From contig CADCTA010000068.1 of assembly GCA_902805675.1 (NCBI GenBank), positions 1 to 64,000 on the forward strand: a DNA stretch of 64,000 nucleotides, given 5' to 3'. Below are positions 1-8,702 of this stretch, piece by piece; positions within the stretch are counted from its first letter, which is position 1; every line of letters starts with the position of its first letter. A program made the translations under genes and the position numbers. The notes beneath the pieces were generated by a model. The model searched no databases. It was given only the letters and a program-made list of their open reading frames with translations, and was not told the origin of the DNA. This DNA comes from an uncultured Chthoniobacterales bacterium (lineage in GTDB: Bacteria > Verrucomicrobiota > Verrucomicrobiia > Chthoniobacterales > UBA10450).

Positions 1-464
1 AGTGCCCCCGGGGCGAACATCAGGAACATGACCGACGCGCGGCTGACCCGCTCGTCGCTGAACTCCCAGTCCGCGAGGCGATATAACATCCAGCCTGCTC
101 CGAGCAGACTCAGATTCGAAACGAGCACACCTGCGAGCGCGACGTCGCGGACCACGAAAGCGAGCATGGAGACGACCAACGGATAGACCGGGAAGAACGC
201 GATGCCTGGGTCATATTGCGGCGAACCAAAATTCGCCAGGTCGCGCGCCACCTCCAGGTAAGCAGCGGCGTCACCGCGCGTCAGGACTTCGAACCAACTG
301 CCCGGCTGCCACAATGGGCCGGGGATGATCTCCAGCCGGGCAAGGTAGATGGTGCCGAAGATGAGAACACGCGATGCGACGAAGGCAGCGGCCACGGTCG
401 CGAGTTCTTGCACGACCGAGGCGGAGCTGGGCTTCGTGTTGCTGCTATGCGGCTCGGAATCCAT
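1..464 (-). CDS. PIG-V-like membrane mannosyltransferase (3' part outside window)
   Basis: The reading frame starts at an ATG (464-462) and runs leftward out of the window, so only about 154 N-terminal residues are visible. The protein has a polar N-terminus, a first hydrophobic segment, then a loop ending in an FFPVYPLV motif, followed by further hydrophobic segments. The same layout (a loop with FFPxxP after the first membrane segment) is seen in the neighbours at 1119-2270 and 14035-15393, which resemble PIG-V/GPI mannosyltransferase-2-type integral membrane enzymes. Those use lipid-linked sugars on the outer face of the membrane; the donor here is unknown. It is the last gene of a minus-strand trio and follows a lipoprotein gene after only 11 bases. 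Confidence 0.7.
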   Translation of the reverse strand, partial: MDSEPHSSNTKPSSASVVQELATVAAAFVASRVLIFGTIYLARLEIIPGPLWQPGSWFEVLTRGDAAAYLEVARDLANFGSPQYDPGIAFFPVYPLVVSMLAFVVRDVALAGVLVSNLSLLGAGWMLYRLADWEFSDERVSRASVMFLMFAPGA

Positions 465-475
465 TGGCAGTTTCC

Positions 476-1117
476 CTACGGCGTCACGCTTGCGCCAGCC
501 GCAGGGTTCGTCGGCACCGGCTCACTCAATATCTGCAGCTCCGCGATGCGGATGCCCAGCCGCCGCGCGTCGACGCTCAGCCCAGCGTCTTGCGGAGAGA
601 TCGCATCGGGCATGTTGAACTCGATGAGCAGGCGCGTGCCTGGCTCAGGCACGAACGGCTTGGGCGCGCCCGGGAGTCGCTTCGGCGGTGCGACCAGCCG
701 GCGCGGCACCTGCAGCGTAAACACCTCCTCGCCTCCCACTTCCCACGTCGTGAACTTCTCTGAGTTCACATGCACGTCGACCCGCTGAAACGCCACGCGC
801 GGCGGCACGGCCATCCCCGCCATTTTGAAGCGGAATTGAATCGGGTGCTTCGAGGGTGGCAGCCGAACACCGAGCGCTGCACTGTCGCCGTCGGTCCAGG
901 TAAAATGCGGCTCGGTGTGCGACCAGCCGCGCACGCGGAGGCGCTCCGAATCTCCACCAAGCCCAAAGAAGATGCGCATGCCGTACTCACAGGCGTGGAG
1001 TCGTGGACGAGCCTCGGCGCTCTTGGCGCGGTCGTCGCGTCCACAGGATGTGAGCAATACCGCCGCCATCAGCGCCAATGCGCCTCGTGCGGTCCGCCGT
1101 GCGCCTAACGTAGCCAC
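476..1117 (-). CDS. Lipoprotein with DUF7024-like C-terminal domain
   Basis: A basic n-region, a hydrophobic stretch and the lipobox LLTSC mark a lipoprotein signal peptide; the mature protein of about 190 residues is predicted to be mostly beta structure. The C-terminal signature (a run ending in SPQDAGLS, then DxRRLGIRIxxLQI) recurs in three other proteins of this window (3544-5595, 25357-25923, 35155-35757). I recall such domains at polysaccharide loci as DUF7024-like; function unknown. I chose the GTG at 1117 because it lies just after the upstream stop and gives a normal-length signal peptide; an in-frame ATG at 1138 would overlap the upstream gene by 20 bases. It sits between two PIG-V-like genes, probably in one transcript. 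Confidence 0.65.
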   Translation of the reverse strand: MATLGARRTARGALALMAAVLLTSCGRDDRAKSAEARPRLHACEYGMRIFFGLGGDSERLRVRGWSHTEPHFTWTDGDSAALGVRLPPSKHPIQFRFKMAGMAVPPRVAFQRVDVHVNSEKFTTWEVGGEEVFTLQVPRRLVAPPKRLPGAPKPFVPEPGTRLLIEFNMPDAISPQDAGLSVDARRLGIRIAELQILSEPVPTNPAAGASVTP

Positions 1118-1118
1118 C

Positions 1119-2270
1119 TCAGGTAAACCAGTACCCATTCGCGGACAGCACAGCGCACAACACGAACAAGCCGGTGGTGCAGCCGAGAAGCAGTTCTGCC
1201 GTCCAGCGGAGGCGCGTCACGATCACCGCGAGCACGATGTAGAGCGGAAACTCCACGCTTAGGTAGCGCGGCCATGCCTCCATCGTCGCGGCGCAAAGGT
1301 ACGACCCGGTGAGCACGCCGCACCAGGCGAGATAGCTGATCCGCACTCGCAGCGCAGCTCCGGCGACGAGCAGCACGAGCGCCGTGCCCATCGTGCCGAG
1401 GAACAGCCATTGATAGAGCGGGCGGTAGTGGACCAGCGTCGAAAACGTCTGCGCAGGTGACGTAAACGATCGGCCCCACACGACGGAGGCATGCAGAAAC
1501 GCGAGCGGATCGTTCCAACGCAAGTACCCGTAGAACATGTAGGCAGCGAGCCCCAGCGGCACCAGGCCGAGCAAGAGCACTCGCGGGTGGAATAGATCGG
1601 AGAGTTTCGTCTTCGTGCTCCAAGCCTGGCGCGCGTACTCGATCGCGAGCGGTAGCGCAATCACGACGCCCACGTTGCGGGTCATCGCCAGGCACATCCC
1701 CGCGAGGCAAGCGATGAGCCAGCGGCCTTTCCGCGCCGCGAGGAGTGATCCTGTCGCAAACATCAGGAAGGTCGATTCGCTGTAAGCGGACGAGTGAAAG
1801 ATGCTGACCGGGTTAAACATCAGAAACAGAACTGCCGCCCGACCGACGCGATCGTCTGGATAATCGATATCAACCAGCGACTTCAGGAACAGACCAGTCG
1901 CGAGCAGGCACACATGCGGCACGATGAAGCCGGCGATCCGCATGTCGTGAAACACGAAGGAGACGAGCTTCATCAGCATCGGGAACATGGGGAAAAACGG
2001 CACGGGCGACGGCTCCGTGGTGCTGAAGAAGTAGCCGTCGCGCGCGATCGTCATGTACCAGAGCTCGCCATCGAACTGCTCGAGCACGCTGAGCAAACCA
2101 CCGGGATGCCAGAGCTCCCCGCGCACCATGATCATGCGCGACAAGAGGATGACCGCGAACAGCAGCAGCCGCGAAGCGACGAAAGCGGCAAAAACCCAAC
2201 GCGCAGCGTAGAGCCATGCAGCGAAGGAACGCGCGGCGGGAGAGTCAATTGCCGCGCGAACCGCCATCAT
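1119..2270 (-). CDS. PIG-V-like membrane glycosyltransferase
   Basis: This 383-residue polytopic protein has many hydrophobic segments and a first periplasmic-type loop carrying an FFPMFPML motif, as in PIG-V/mannosyltransferase-type proteins. Such enzymes transfer a hexose from a polyprenyl-phosphate donor outside the membrane; the substrate here is not predictable. The open frame extends to 2510, but the stretch before residue 81 is not hydrophobic and reads like untranslated upstream DNA, so I start at the ATG at 2270, giving a short cytoplasmic N-terminus before the first membrane segment. It is the first gene of a minus-strand trio with the lipoprotein and the second PIG-V-like gene, and is divergent from the gene at 2528. 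Confidence 0.7.
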   Translation of the reverse strand: MMAVRAAIDSPAARSFAAWLYAARWVFAAFVASRLLLFAVILLSRMIMVRGELWHPGGLLSVLEQFDGELWYMTIARDGYFFSTTEPSPVPFFPMFPMLMKLVSFVFHDMRIAGFIVPHVCLLATGLFLKSLVDIDYPDDRVGRAAVLFLMFNPVSIFHSSAYSESTFLMFATGSLLAARKGRWLIACLAGMCLAMTRNVGVVIALPLAIEYARQAWSTKTKLSDLFHPRVLLLGLVPLGLAAYMFYGYLRWNDPLAFLHASVVWGRSFTSPAQTFSTLVHYRPLYQWLFLGTMGTALVLLVAGAALRVRISYLAWCGVLTGSYLCAATMEAWPRYLSVEFPLYIVLAVIVTRLRWTAELLLGCTTGLFVLCAVLSANGYWFT

Positions 2271-2527
2271 GCTCGCCCGAGTATCGACAAGCGGTCGGTC
2301 GTCGCAACCGTAACTTACAGCACGGCGCGGGTAAAGAATCCCGCGGGTGGGACTCGCTCCTGGCTGGCGAGCGGCAGCTTGCGGTAGCGACAGGGCAGCG
2401 TCACGACAGTGGGCCTCCCCCTTGATGCCGGGATGGCGCGGGGAATCACCACTTGCTAGACAGGTGCTCGCCTGCAACGATCCAGACGCACCTGCCAGCG
2501 CAGCGCTCAATTAGCTCTCCTGAATTC

Positions 2528-3538
2528 ATGACCCGCCCAGCAGTCGTCGTCACCTCCATCTCACCGCCTAACGCGATTCTACGCGCCATCGCTGAGGGCG
2601 CATCGAAAGCAGGTTTCGACTTCACCGTTATCGGCGATTTGAAAAGCCCAGCCGACTTTCAGCTCGACGGCTGTGACTACTACAGCGTCGACCGCCAGCG
2701 CGAAACGCAGCTGCGTTTCGCGGAACTCTGTCCGACCCGCCACTACGCGCGAAAGAACATCGGCTACCTGCTCGCGATCCGCGCTGGCGCACCGCTCATC
2801 CTTGAGACAGACGACGACAATTACCCGCGGGACGGATTCTGGACGGAACGGCAGAAGACCATCACCGCGCCATCCTTGGAGAAGGGCGGCTGGGTGAACG
2901 TCTATCGCTATTTCACCGACGCGATGATCTGGCCGCGCGGTCTGCCGCTCGACGAAATCCAGGCGGAAATCGGCGCCTTCGAGTCGCTGCCGACAACGGA
3001 AAGCGCGTGCCCGATTCAGCAGGGTTTGGCGGATGAGAATCCTGACGTCGATGCCATCTACCGGCTCGCGTTTCCGCTGCCGCAGAATTTCCGCAGGGAC
3101 CGCCGCGTCGTCCTCGGGCCCGGTTCGTGGTGCCCGTTCAATAGCCAGAACACTGCGTGGTGGCCCGAGGCGTATCCGCTGCTTTATCTGCCGGCGTATT
3201 GCTCATTCCGCATGACGGATATCTGGCGGAGCTTCGTCGCTCAGCGCATCGCCTGGGCGAATGGCTGGAGCATCCTCTTCCACGAGCCGAACGTCTGGCA
3301 GGAGCGTAATGACCACAGCTTGATGCGTGACTTCGCCGACGAGGTGCCCGGCTACTTGAACAACAGAAGCATCTGCGCGGAGCTGGATGCGCTCGACCTG
3401 AAAGCGGGCGTCGAGGCGCTGAGTGACAATCTGCGGCGTTGCTACGAGATGCTGACCGCGCGCGGGTGGGTCGGCATCGAGGAACTCGAGCTGCTCGACG
3501 CCTGGATCGCTGATTTGGCGGCGATCAGTCGGCGTTGA
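2528..3538 (+). CDS. STELLO/DUF288-family glycosyltransferase-like protein
   Basis: This soluble 336-residue protein begins with VVVTSISPPN, has IGDLKSP and then an acidic LETDDDN motif near residue 100, and later WWPEAYPLLYLP and a segment ending FVAQRIAW. This pattern matches the DUF288 domain of plant STELLO proteins and their bacterial relatives, which resemble glycosyltransferases. The DDDN motif is a plausible metal/nucleotide-sugar site. The ATG at 2528 is preferred to the longer frame start at 2453 because homology begins right after it. It is flanked by a divergent membrane glycosyltransferase gene and a convergent one whose stop is 5 bases from its own, consistent with a glycan-assembly role. 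Confidence 0.7.
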   Translation: MTRPAVVVTSISPPNAILRAIAEGASKAGFDFTVIGDLKSPADFQLDGCDYYSVDRQRETQLRFAELCPTRHYARKNIGYLLAIRAGAPLILETDDDNYPRDGFWTERQKTITAPSLEKGGWVNVYRYFTDAMIWPRGLPLDEIQAEIGAFESLPTTESACPIQQGLADENPDVDAIYRLAFPLPQNFRRDRRVVLGPGSWCPFNSQNTAWWPEAYPLLYLPAYCSFRMTDIWRSFVAQRIAWANGWSILFHEPNVWQERNDHSLMRDFADEVPGYLNNRSICAELDALDLKAGVEALSDNLRRCYEMLTARGWVGIEELELLDAWIADLAAISRR

Positions 3539-3543
3539 CCCGG

Positions 3544-5595
3544 CTACGGCAGCGGCATTTCGCTGAAGCGGATGCTGCGGAAGCCAAATCCGAGTAGCCG
3601 ATCATCTGCAGAAATGCCGAGGTCCCTCGGCGAAGCGGCGTCGGGAAAGTCGAACACGATCGTCGCCGTTCGGCGGCCATTCCATTTCGCTGCAGGGATC
3701 ACGACTCTGGCGACCACATCGGACTCGGCGACGATCTCTTGCAGGCGCTCCCGCTCGAGCGATACGACCATGCGTTGCGCGGGCCGGTTCGGGAACAGCG
3801 CGGGAAAAGCGTCGATCGTGATCTCGACATCGCGCTCAGTCGGCGAAGGCTGGAAGTAGAGCACGGCCGTGCGAGCCGTGGTGTATGCGAACGCACCACC
3901 CGAGAACTCCCACCCGGTGGGCGCCAATTGCGCCGCGCTCGGGGTTTCTCCCTCAAAGCGAAGTTCTGTCGCGCGCGGGTCGAGGAGCGGCGGGAGCGTG
4001 GCGACGTGTGGGCCGCGCAGAAGGCGGAAGCCGGTGCGTGTCGCCGGGTCCGCTCCAAGTTCCCAGACGTGCATTTCATTGCTGCGCAGGGCCGCGGCGA
4101 GACTGCCGGTTTTCGCGTCGTCGAAGATAACGCGCCAGCGGCGCTCCACGCGATAGTCCATTCCGAGCCGCCTCAGCGCGAGTGCGCATCCGGTGGCCCA
4201 GGGCCATTCCCCCGGCGGGAACCGCAGGAACTTCTTGCGGTTTGGTTCTGACTTCGCGGCTGCCTTCATTTCCTCATACACAGGTCCCGGTGAGACCTGA
4301 GGCCAAATGCCCCAATCGTGTGCGGATGCGACGAAGGCCGGTAGTGCGATGACGAACGCGAAAGCCGCGAGGCGAGCCTGCACGCGCGCATCGATCTCGC
4401 GACAGACGGCCAGGGCGAGGAGGATCATCGGCACGAAGAGGAGGCCGTGCGCGAAGTGCGAGTTGAAGCCGTACATCGGGCCTGACTGCATCACGCCCCA
4501 GCCGATCATCAGCACGAACGCGATGCCGAGGAAGAGATGGAGCGAGCGCGTGAAGCCGAGCCCGGCGGAGTCACGCCGATAGGCGACGGCGAGCGCCACA
4601 AGGAGGAGCAGCCAGCCGACCACGATGTACCAACGATCGCGCGCGTAGGCGAGGCTCCCGGCGACAAGCTGGTCACAGAATTTCTCGGGATCAGGAACAT
4701 AACAGGCGAGCGTGCCGAGATAGTTCAGCGACTGGTGGATCGTCTTCCGTTCGGTAGCGGAGCCGCCGCCCATCTCGTGCAAGATTGCCGCGAGGTTGCT
4801 CTGAGCGCCGCGCGTTGCATCGAGCGCGAGCGGCACGAGAAAGATCACGAGCACGACTGCCGCCGCGATGACACTGCGCGACGAGTCTCGCAAACTGCTC
4901 CGGAGCGACAGCCCCGCCGAACGCGCGTGCCACGCGAGCGCCGCGCAGCTCGCCAGGAAGAGCGGCACCACGAAGAGCGGCTGCGCCACATGTCCATGCA
5001 CCAGCAGCGACCCTGCGGCGACTGCCGGAAGTAGGTCGCGGGTCGAGCCGCTGGCGAGCGAAGCACAGGCCACCAGAAAGCAGACGAACGGAAACAGGAG
5101 CACGTGCGGCGGCCAGATGCTCTCGTACATGCTGTGCGGGATGTTGTAATTCACCGCGCCGAAGTGGAGCGCAGCGAGGATGAGGACGAGGGGCACGAGC
5201 AGCGGATGAGGCGCGTGGCGGTAGAGGATCAGGAGGGTCCAGGCAAGGAACCCCGTTTGTAGCAGGACGCCGACGAAGACGTGGGCATTGTACGGCGACG
5301 GGACGACCTTCAGCGCGTCGTGCAACAGCGCTTCGCCGGCGGCGTAGGCATAGAAGAAGCCAGGACCTGGATGATGGAACCCGAACCGCGAGTAGTTGCC
5401 ATGAATCTCGCTGAACGTCTTCGCCTTGCGAATCTGGAGCCCGTTGGCGGCTGCGTCTCCGGTCTCCCAATGCTCGTCCGCGAAGTAGAACGTCGCGTTT
5501 GCCGCCACGAGCCCGAAAGCAAGCGCGACCCAGAGTGCGGCGAACAAGAAGCCACTTCGCGATCGGCCTAGCTGCACGCGTGCTTTGTAGCCCAA
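3544..5595 (-). CDS. Polytopic membrane protein with C-terminal DUF7024-like domain
   Basis: This 683-residue protein has an early signal-anchor helix, an extracytoplasmic loop with ADEHWETGD and then HHPGPGFFY, and about ten further hydrophobic segments up to roughly residue 425. The layout resembles GT-C (ArnT/PMT-like) glycosyltransferases, with acidic residues in the first loop, but I cannot assign a family firmly. The last 150 residues form a soluble module ending with ASPRDLGIS and DRLLGFGFRSI, the same signature as in the three lipoproteins of this window. This is therefore a membrane-fused version of the same domain, probably facing the periplasm. The gene is transcribed alone, convergent with the DUF288-like gene and divergent from 5760. 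Confidence 0.65.
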   Translation of the reverse strand: MGYKARVQLGRSRSGFLFAALWVALAFGLVAANATFYFADEHWETGDAAANGLQIRKAKTFSEIHGNYSRFGFHHPGPGFFYAYAAGEALLHDALKVVPSPYNAHVFVGVLLQTGFLAWTLLILYRHAPHPLLVPLVLILAALHFGAVNYNIPHSMYESIWPPHVLLFPFVCFLVACASLASGSTRDLLPAVAAGSLLVHGHVAQPLFVVPLFLASCAALAWHARSAGLSLRSSLRDSSRSVIAAAVVLVIFLVPLALDATRGAQSNLAAILHEMGGGSATERKTIHQSLNYLGTLACYVPDPEKFCDQLVAGSLAYARDRWYIVVGWLLLLVALAVAYRRDSAGLGFTRSLHLFLGIAFVLMIGWGVMQSGPMYGFNSHFAHGLLFVPMILLALAVCREIDARVQARLAAFAFVIALPAFVASAHDWGIWPQVSPGPVYEEMKAAAKSEPNRKKFLRFPPGEWPWATGCALALRRLGMDYRVERRWRVIFDDAKTGSLAAALRSNEMHVWELGADPATRTGFRLLRGPHVATLPPLLDPRATELRFEGETPSAAQLAPTGWEFSGGAFAYTTARTAVLYFQPSPTERDVEITIDAFPALFPNRPAQRMVVSLERERLQEIVAESDVVARVVIPAAKWNGRRTATIVFDFPDAASPRDLGISADDRLLGFGFRSIRFSEMPLP

Positions 5596-5759
5596 AATCC
5601 CGCTCAGGCCAGATCATACCGGCGCGCGGGCTCGTCGCCGCGCGACAGCAGCCATCGCGCTCTTGCTTTCATTGTGCAGAAAAGCCTCATAGTGAATCGT
5701 GAACGCTGTCATCAACCCGCTGTGACGCCGCGGCTCATCAGGAGCCGAGCCGCCATCTC

Positions 5760-6824
5760 GTGAAAATACTAATCACCGGAATCTGTGGATTCGTCGGCGC
5801 TGCTGTGGCGCGGCAGCTCACCGCGGCGAGTGGCAAAGATGAGGTTTTCGGAATTGATAACCTGAGTCGCGCCGGTTCGTACCTGAACCGCTCGCAACTG
5901 GTGAATGCAGGTATCGACGTCTTTCACGGCGACATCCGCAACACAGGGGACGTGGAGGCACTGCCAGCGGCGGACTGGGTGATCGATGCGGCGGCGAACG
6001 CGAGCGTCATTGCCGGCGCGGACGGGCGCACCAGCAGCAGGCAGCTGGTGGAAAACAATCTGTCCGGGACCGTAAACCTGCTCGAGTACTGCAAGCGGCA
6101 CGGCGCTGGGTTCGTCTTGCTGAGTACCAGTCGCGTTTACTCGATCGACGCCCTCCTCCGACTGCCGCTGCGACTCGAGGACGACGCTTTTGCATTCGAC
6201 GGTGGCGCTTCGCCGCCCACGGGAGCCTCGGCAGCGGGCGTTACGGAATCGTTTTCCGTTGCTCCGCCTCTGTCGCTCTACGGATCATCGAAGCTTTGCT
6301 CTGAGCTTCTCGCGTTGGAGTACGGCGCGCTGTTCGAATTCCCAGTTTGGATCAACCGTTGCGGCTTGATGGCTGGGCCGGGACAGTTCGGGCGTGCGGA
6401 TCAAGGCGTCTTCTCGTTCTGGATCCACTCCTGGCGAGCCCGGCAGCCGTTGGCCTACATCGGCTTCAACGGACGAGGCGCGCAGGTGCGCGATGCCTTG
6501 CACCCGCACGATTTGGTTCCGCTTCTTCGCAAGCAAATGGCTTCGGGGGGCACAGCGGTAAACCGTATCTTCAACATTGGCGGCGGCGCGGCCAATTCTT
6601 GCTCGCTCGCGGCGTTGAGTCGCTGGTGCGACCGCCGGTTTGGTGCCCACGACGTCGTGTCCAGTCCGGAGCCCAGACGTTTCGACATCCCCTGGATGGT
6701 CATGGATTCCTCGGCAGCGGCTCAGGCGTGGGACTGGCGCCCCGAGATCTCGCTAGACCAACTGCTGGAGGAGATCGCGGCACACGCAGAAGCGCATCCG
6801 GACTGGCTTGCGCTGACCTCATGA
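5760..6824 (+). CDS. NAD-dependent epimerase, CDP-paratose 2-epimerase-like (extended SDR)
   Basis: This 354-residue extended short-chain dehydrogenase has the nucleotide-binding glycines in GICGFVGAAV, DIRNTGDVE, AAANASV, the catalytic region STSRVYS and the Tyr-x-x-x-Lys pair in SLYGSSK, followed by INRCGLMAGPGQFG. This last motif and the LVENNLSGTVNLLEYCK stretch are typical of CDP-paratose/CDP-tyvelose 2-epimerases and close homologues. The rest of the paratose pathway (RfbH-type 3-dehydratase, paratose synthase) is not seen here, so the substrate may differ. It starts with GTG and is followed by a glycosyltransferase with a 4-base ATGA overlap. Confidence 0.75.
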   Translation: MKILITGICGFVGAAVARQLTAASGKDEVFGIDNLSRAGSYLNRSQLVNAGIDVFHGDIRNTGDVEALPAADWVIDAAANASVIAGADGRTSSRQLVENNLSGTVNLLEYCKRHGAGFVLLSTSRVYSIDALLRLPLRLEDDAFAFDGGASPPTGASAAGVTESFSVAPPLSLYGSSKLCSELLALEYGALFEFPVWINRCGLMAGPGQFGRADQGVFSFWIHSWRARQPLAYIGFNGRGAQVRDALHPHDLVPLLRKQMASGGTAVNRIFNIGGGAANSCSLAALSRWCDRRFGAHDVVSSPEPRRFDIPWMVMDSSAAAQAWDWRPEISLDQLLEEIAAHAEAHPDWLALTS

Positions 6825-7609
6825 AGGGCGGCGGCCAGCCTGGTTTGCGGACCGACCGGGTGACTTTGCTGTCGGTGGTCATTCCTTGCCGCGACGAAGA
6901 AGGCTGCGTCGCGTCGACGGTCGAACAACTCCACGCCGAGCTACAGCTGCACGGTGTGCCGCACGAGATTGTCGCCGTGGATGACGGTAGCGGGGACGCG
7001 ACGTGGAGCATTTTGCAGCACCTGGCGGAACGCCTGCCGACGCTGCGCCCGATCCAGAACGATGGTTTGCACGGTTTCGGGCGCGCGGTGATCTGCGGGT
7101 TGAACGCCATGCACGGCGACGGCGTGGTCGTCATGATGGCCGACGCATCGGACGATGCGAAGGATGTGGTGCGCTACTGGAACAAGCTGAACGAAGGCTA
7201 CGAGTGTGTCTTCGGGAGCAGGTTTGGCGGAGGCGGCAAGGTGACGGATTACCCGTGGTTCAAGCTCGTGCTCAACCGTGCCGCGAACCTCTTCCTGCGC
7301 GTGCTCTTCCGCATCAAGCTGAACGACACCACGAACGCGTTTAAAGCCTACAGGAGGGAAGTGATCGATGGCTGTCGGCCGTTCATCGCAGCGCACTTCA
7401 ACCTGACCATCGAGCTGCCTCTCAAGGCGATCGTCCGCGGTTACACGTGGACCACGATTCCGATCACATGGCGGAACCGACAGACCGGCGAGGCGAAGTT
7501 GAAGATCAAGGAGATGGGCAGCCGCTATCTATTTATCTGCCTGTACATCTGGCTCGAGAGCTACCTGAGCAGGGGCGATTATCGCCGCAGCGCACTGCCG
7601 AAGCGGTAG
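6821..7609 (+). CDS. GT2 family glycosyltransferase (DPM1-like)
   Basis: This 262-residue GT-A protein starts with LSVVIPCRDEEGC, then VDDGSGDAT, a conserved GFGRAVICGL, and the metal-binding acidic motif in MMADASDD. It resembles polyprenyl-phosphate mannosyl/glucosyltransferases of the dolichol-phosphate-mannose type but lacks C-terminal membrane helices, so it probably acts on the inner face of the membrane, loading a hexose on a lipid phosphate or extending a lipid-linked glycan. The ATG overlaps the stop of the epimerase (ATGA), implying translational coupling. A much longer open frame upstream (from 6347) is a shadow of the epimerase. Confidence 0.85.
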   Translation: MKGGGQPGLRTDRVTLLSVVIPCRDEEGCVASTVEQLHAELQLHGVPHEIVAVDDGSGDATWSILQHLAERLPTLRPIQNDGLHGFGRAVICGLNAMHGDGVVVMMADASDDAKDVVRYWNKLNEGYECVFGSRFGGGGKVTDYPWFKLVLNRAANLFLRVLFRIKLNDTTNAFKAYRREVIDGCRPFIAAHFNLTIELPLKAIVRGYTWTTIPITWRNRQTGEAKLKIKEMGSRYLFICLYIWLESYLSRGDYRRSALPKR

Positions 7610-7618
7610 TGCACTTCC

Positions 7619-8653
7619 TCAGCGTGCGGCAGCGCCCGGCGGCTGGGCCACCGCATGGGGATCCAATGTGGCGAGTGCAACCTCCGCCGCGACCATCTCG
7701 CGTACGAGCTCGTCGAACGAGACCTCAGGCCGCCAGCCGAGCGTCGCTTTGATCTTCGCGGGCGATCCGACGAGATCAACGGGATCAGCCAAGCGATCGA
7801 AGGCGGGGCTGTGTTTCACATGTTTCTGCCACGGCAATCCCACCAAGCTGAACGCTGCTTCGACAAAGTCGCCGACCGAGTGTGCCTCACCGGTAGCGAC
7901 CACGTAATCGTCCGGTGTCGTGTGCTGCAGCATCAGCCACATCGCACGGACGTAATCGCGCGCATGGCCCCAATCCCGCCGACTCGAGAGGCTACCGAGC
8001 ACGAGGTCGCGCTCCAGCCCGCTAGCGATCCGGGCGACGCCGCGCGCGATCTTGCGCGTGACGAAGTTTTCGCCACGCCGTGGCGACTCGTGATTGTACA
8101 AGATGCCGTTGCAGACAAAGAGGCCATAAGACTCACGGTAAACGCGGGCGACGTTCGTGCCGAACGCCTTCGCGCAGCCGTACGGGCTCGACGGGCGGAA
8201 TGGCGTCTCCTCCGTTTGAGGAGAGTCGCGCACGGTGCCGAAGATCTCGGAGCTGGACGCGTGGTAGAACTTCACTGGCTGCGGCTGGTCGCGCGCGATC
8301 TCCAGCAACCGCAGCGTCGCCATCCCAGCCTCTTCGCAGGTCGACTCCGGAATCTCGAAGCTCAGACCCACATGGCTCTGGCCGGCGAGATGATAAACTT
8401 CCGAGGGTCGCGCGACGGAGAAGATGCGGCGCAGGGTGGTGCCGTCGCCGAGGTCGGCGTAGTGGAGGAAGAACCGCTTGCCGTAAAGGTTCTCGTCGCG
8501 TCGCAGGTGGTCGATGCGCGAGCGCAGGAGATTGCTCGTCCGGCGCACGACGCCATGCACCGTGTAACCACGCTCGAGGAGCAACTCGGCGAGGTAAGAG
8601 CCATCCTGCCCGGTGATGCCGGTGATCAGCGCGGAATGTGCGCCTCCATCCAT
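7619..8653 (-). CDS. GDP-mannose 4,6-dehydratase-like SDR (divergent paralogue)
   Basis: This 344-residue protein has the NAD(P) motif [17 protein letters not shown] and the family signatures VRRTSN, HYADLGD, YHLAGQSHVG, SSSEIFG, SPYGCAK (Tyr-x-x-x-Lys), [15 protein letters not shown] and FVTRKI. All are homologous to Gmd, encoded immediately upstream, but diverged in many places (YGCAK rather than YAVAK, LGSLSSRRDWG rather than [11 protein letters not shown]). It could be a second dehydratase with a different NDP-sugar or a partner reductase/epimerase evolved from Gmd. It starts at the ATG at 8653; the longer frame to 8764 runs into gmd. It is 49 bases downstream of gmd, so they form a tandem pair. 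Confidence 0.75.
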   Translation of the reverse strand: MDGGAHSALITGITGQDGSYLAELLLERGYTVHGVVRRTSNLLRSRIDHLRRDENLYGKRFFLHYADLGDGTTLRRIFSVARPSEVYHLAGQSHVGLSFEIPESTCEEAGMATLRLLEIARDQPQPVKFYHASSSEIFGTVRDSPQTEETPFRPSSPYGCAKAFGTNVARVYRESYGLFVCNGILYNHESPRRGENFVTRKIARGVARIASGLERDLVLGSLSSRRDWGHARDYVRAMWLMLQHTTPDDYVVATGEAHSVGDFVEAAFSLVGLPWQKHVKHSPAFDRLADPVDLVGSPAKIKATLGWRPEVSFDELVREMVAAEVALATLDPHAVAQPPGAAAR

Positions 8654-8702
8654 GGGTGAACTCACGCCTGTCTGCCGCGGCTTGCCTGCACTTGGGCAAG
8701 CC

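Noticed and set aside
5731..5747. Hairpin CGGCTC-ATCAG-GAGCCG upstream of the epimerase as a regulatory element
   Set aside because: Stem of only 6 bp, common in this GC-rich DNA, and no further support.
6347..6820. N-terminal extension of the GT2 gene at 6821
   Set aside because: The region is the 3' part of the epimerase gene in another frame; GT2 homology begins after 6821 and the ATGA overlap is typical.
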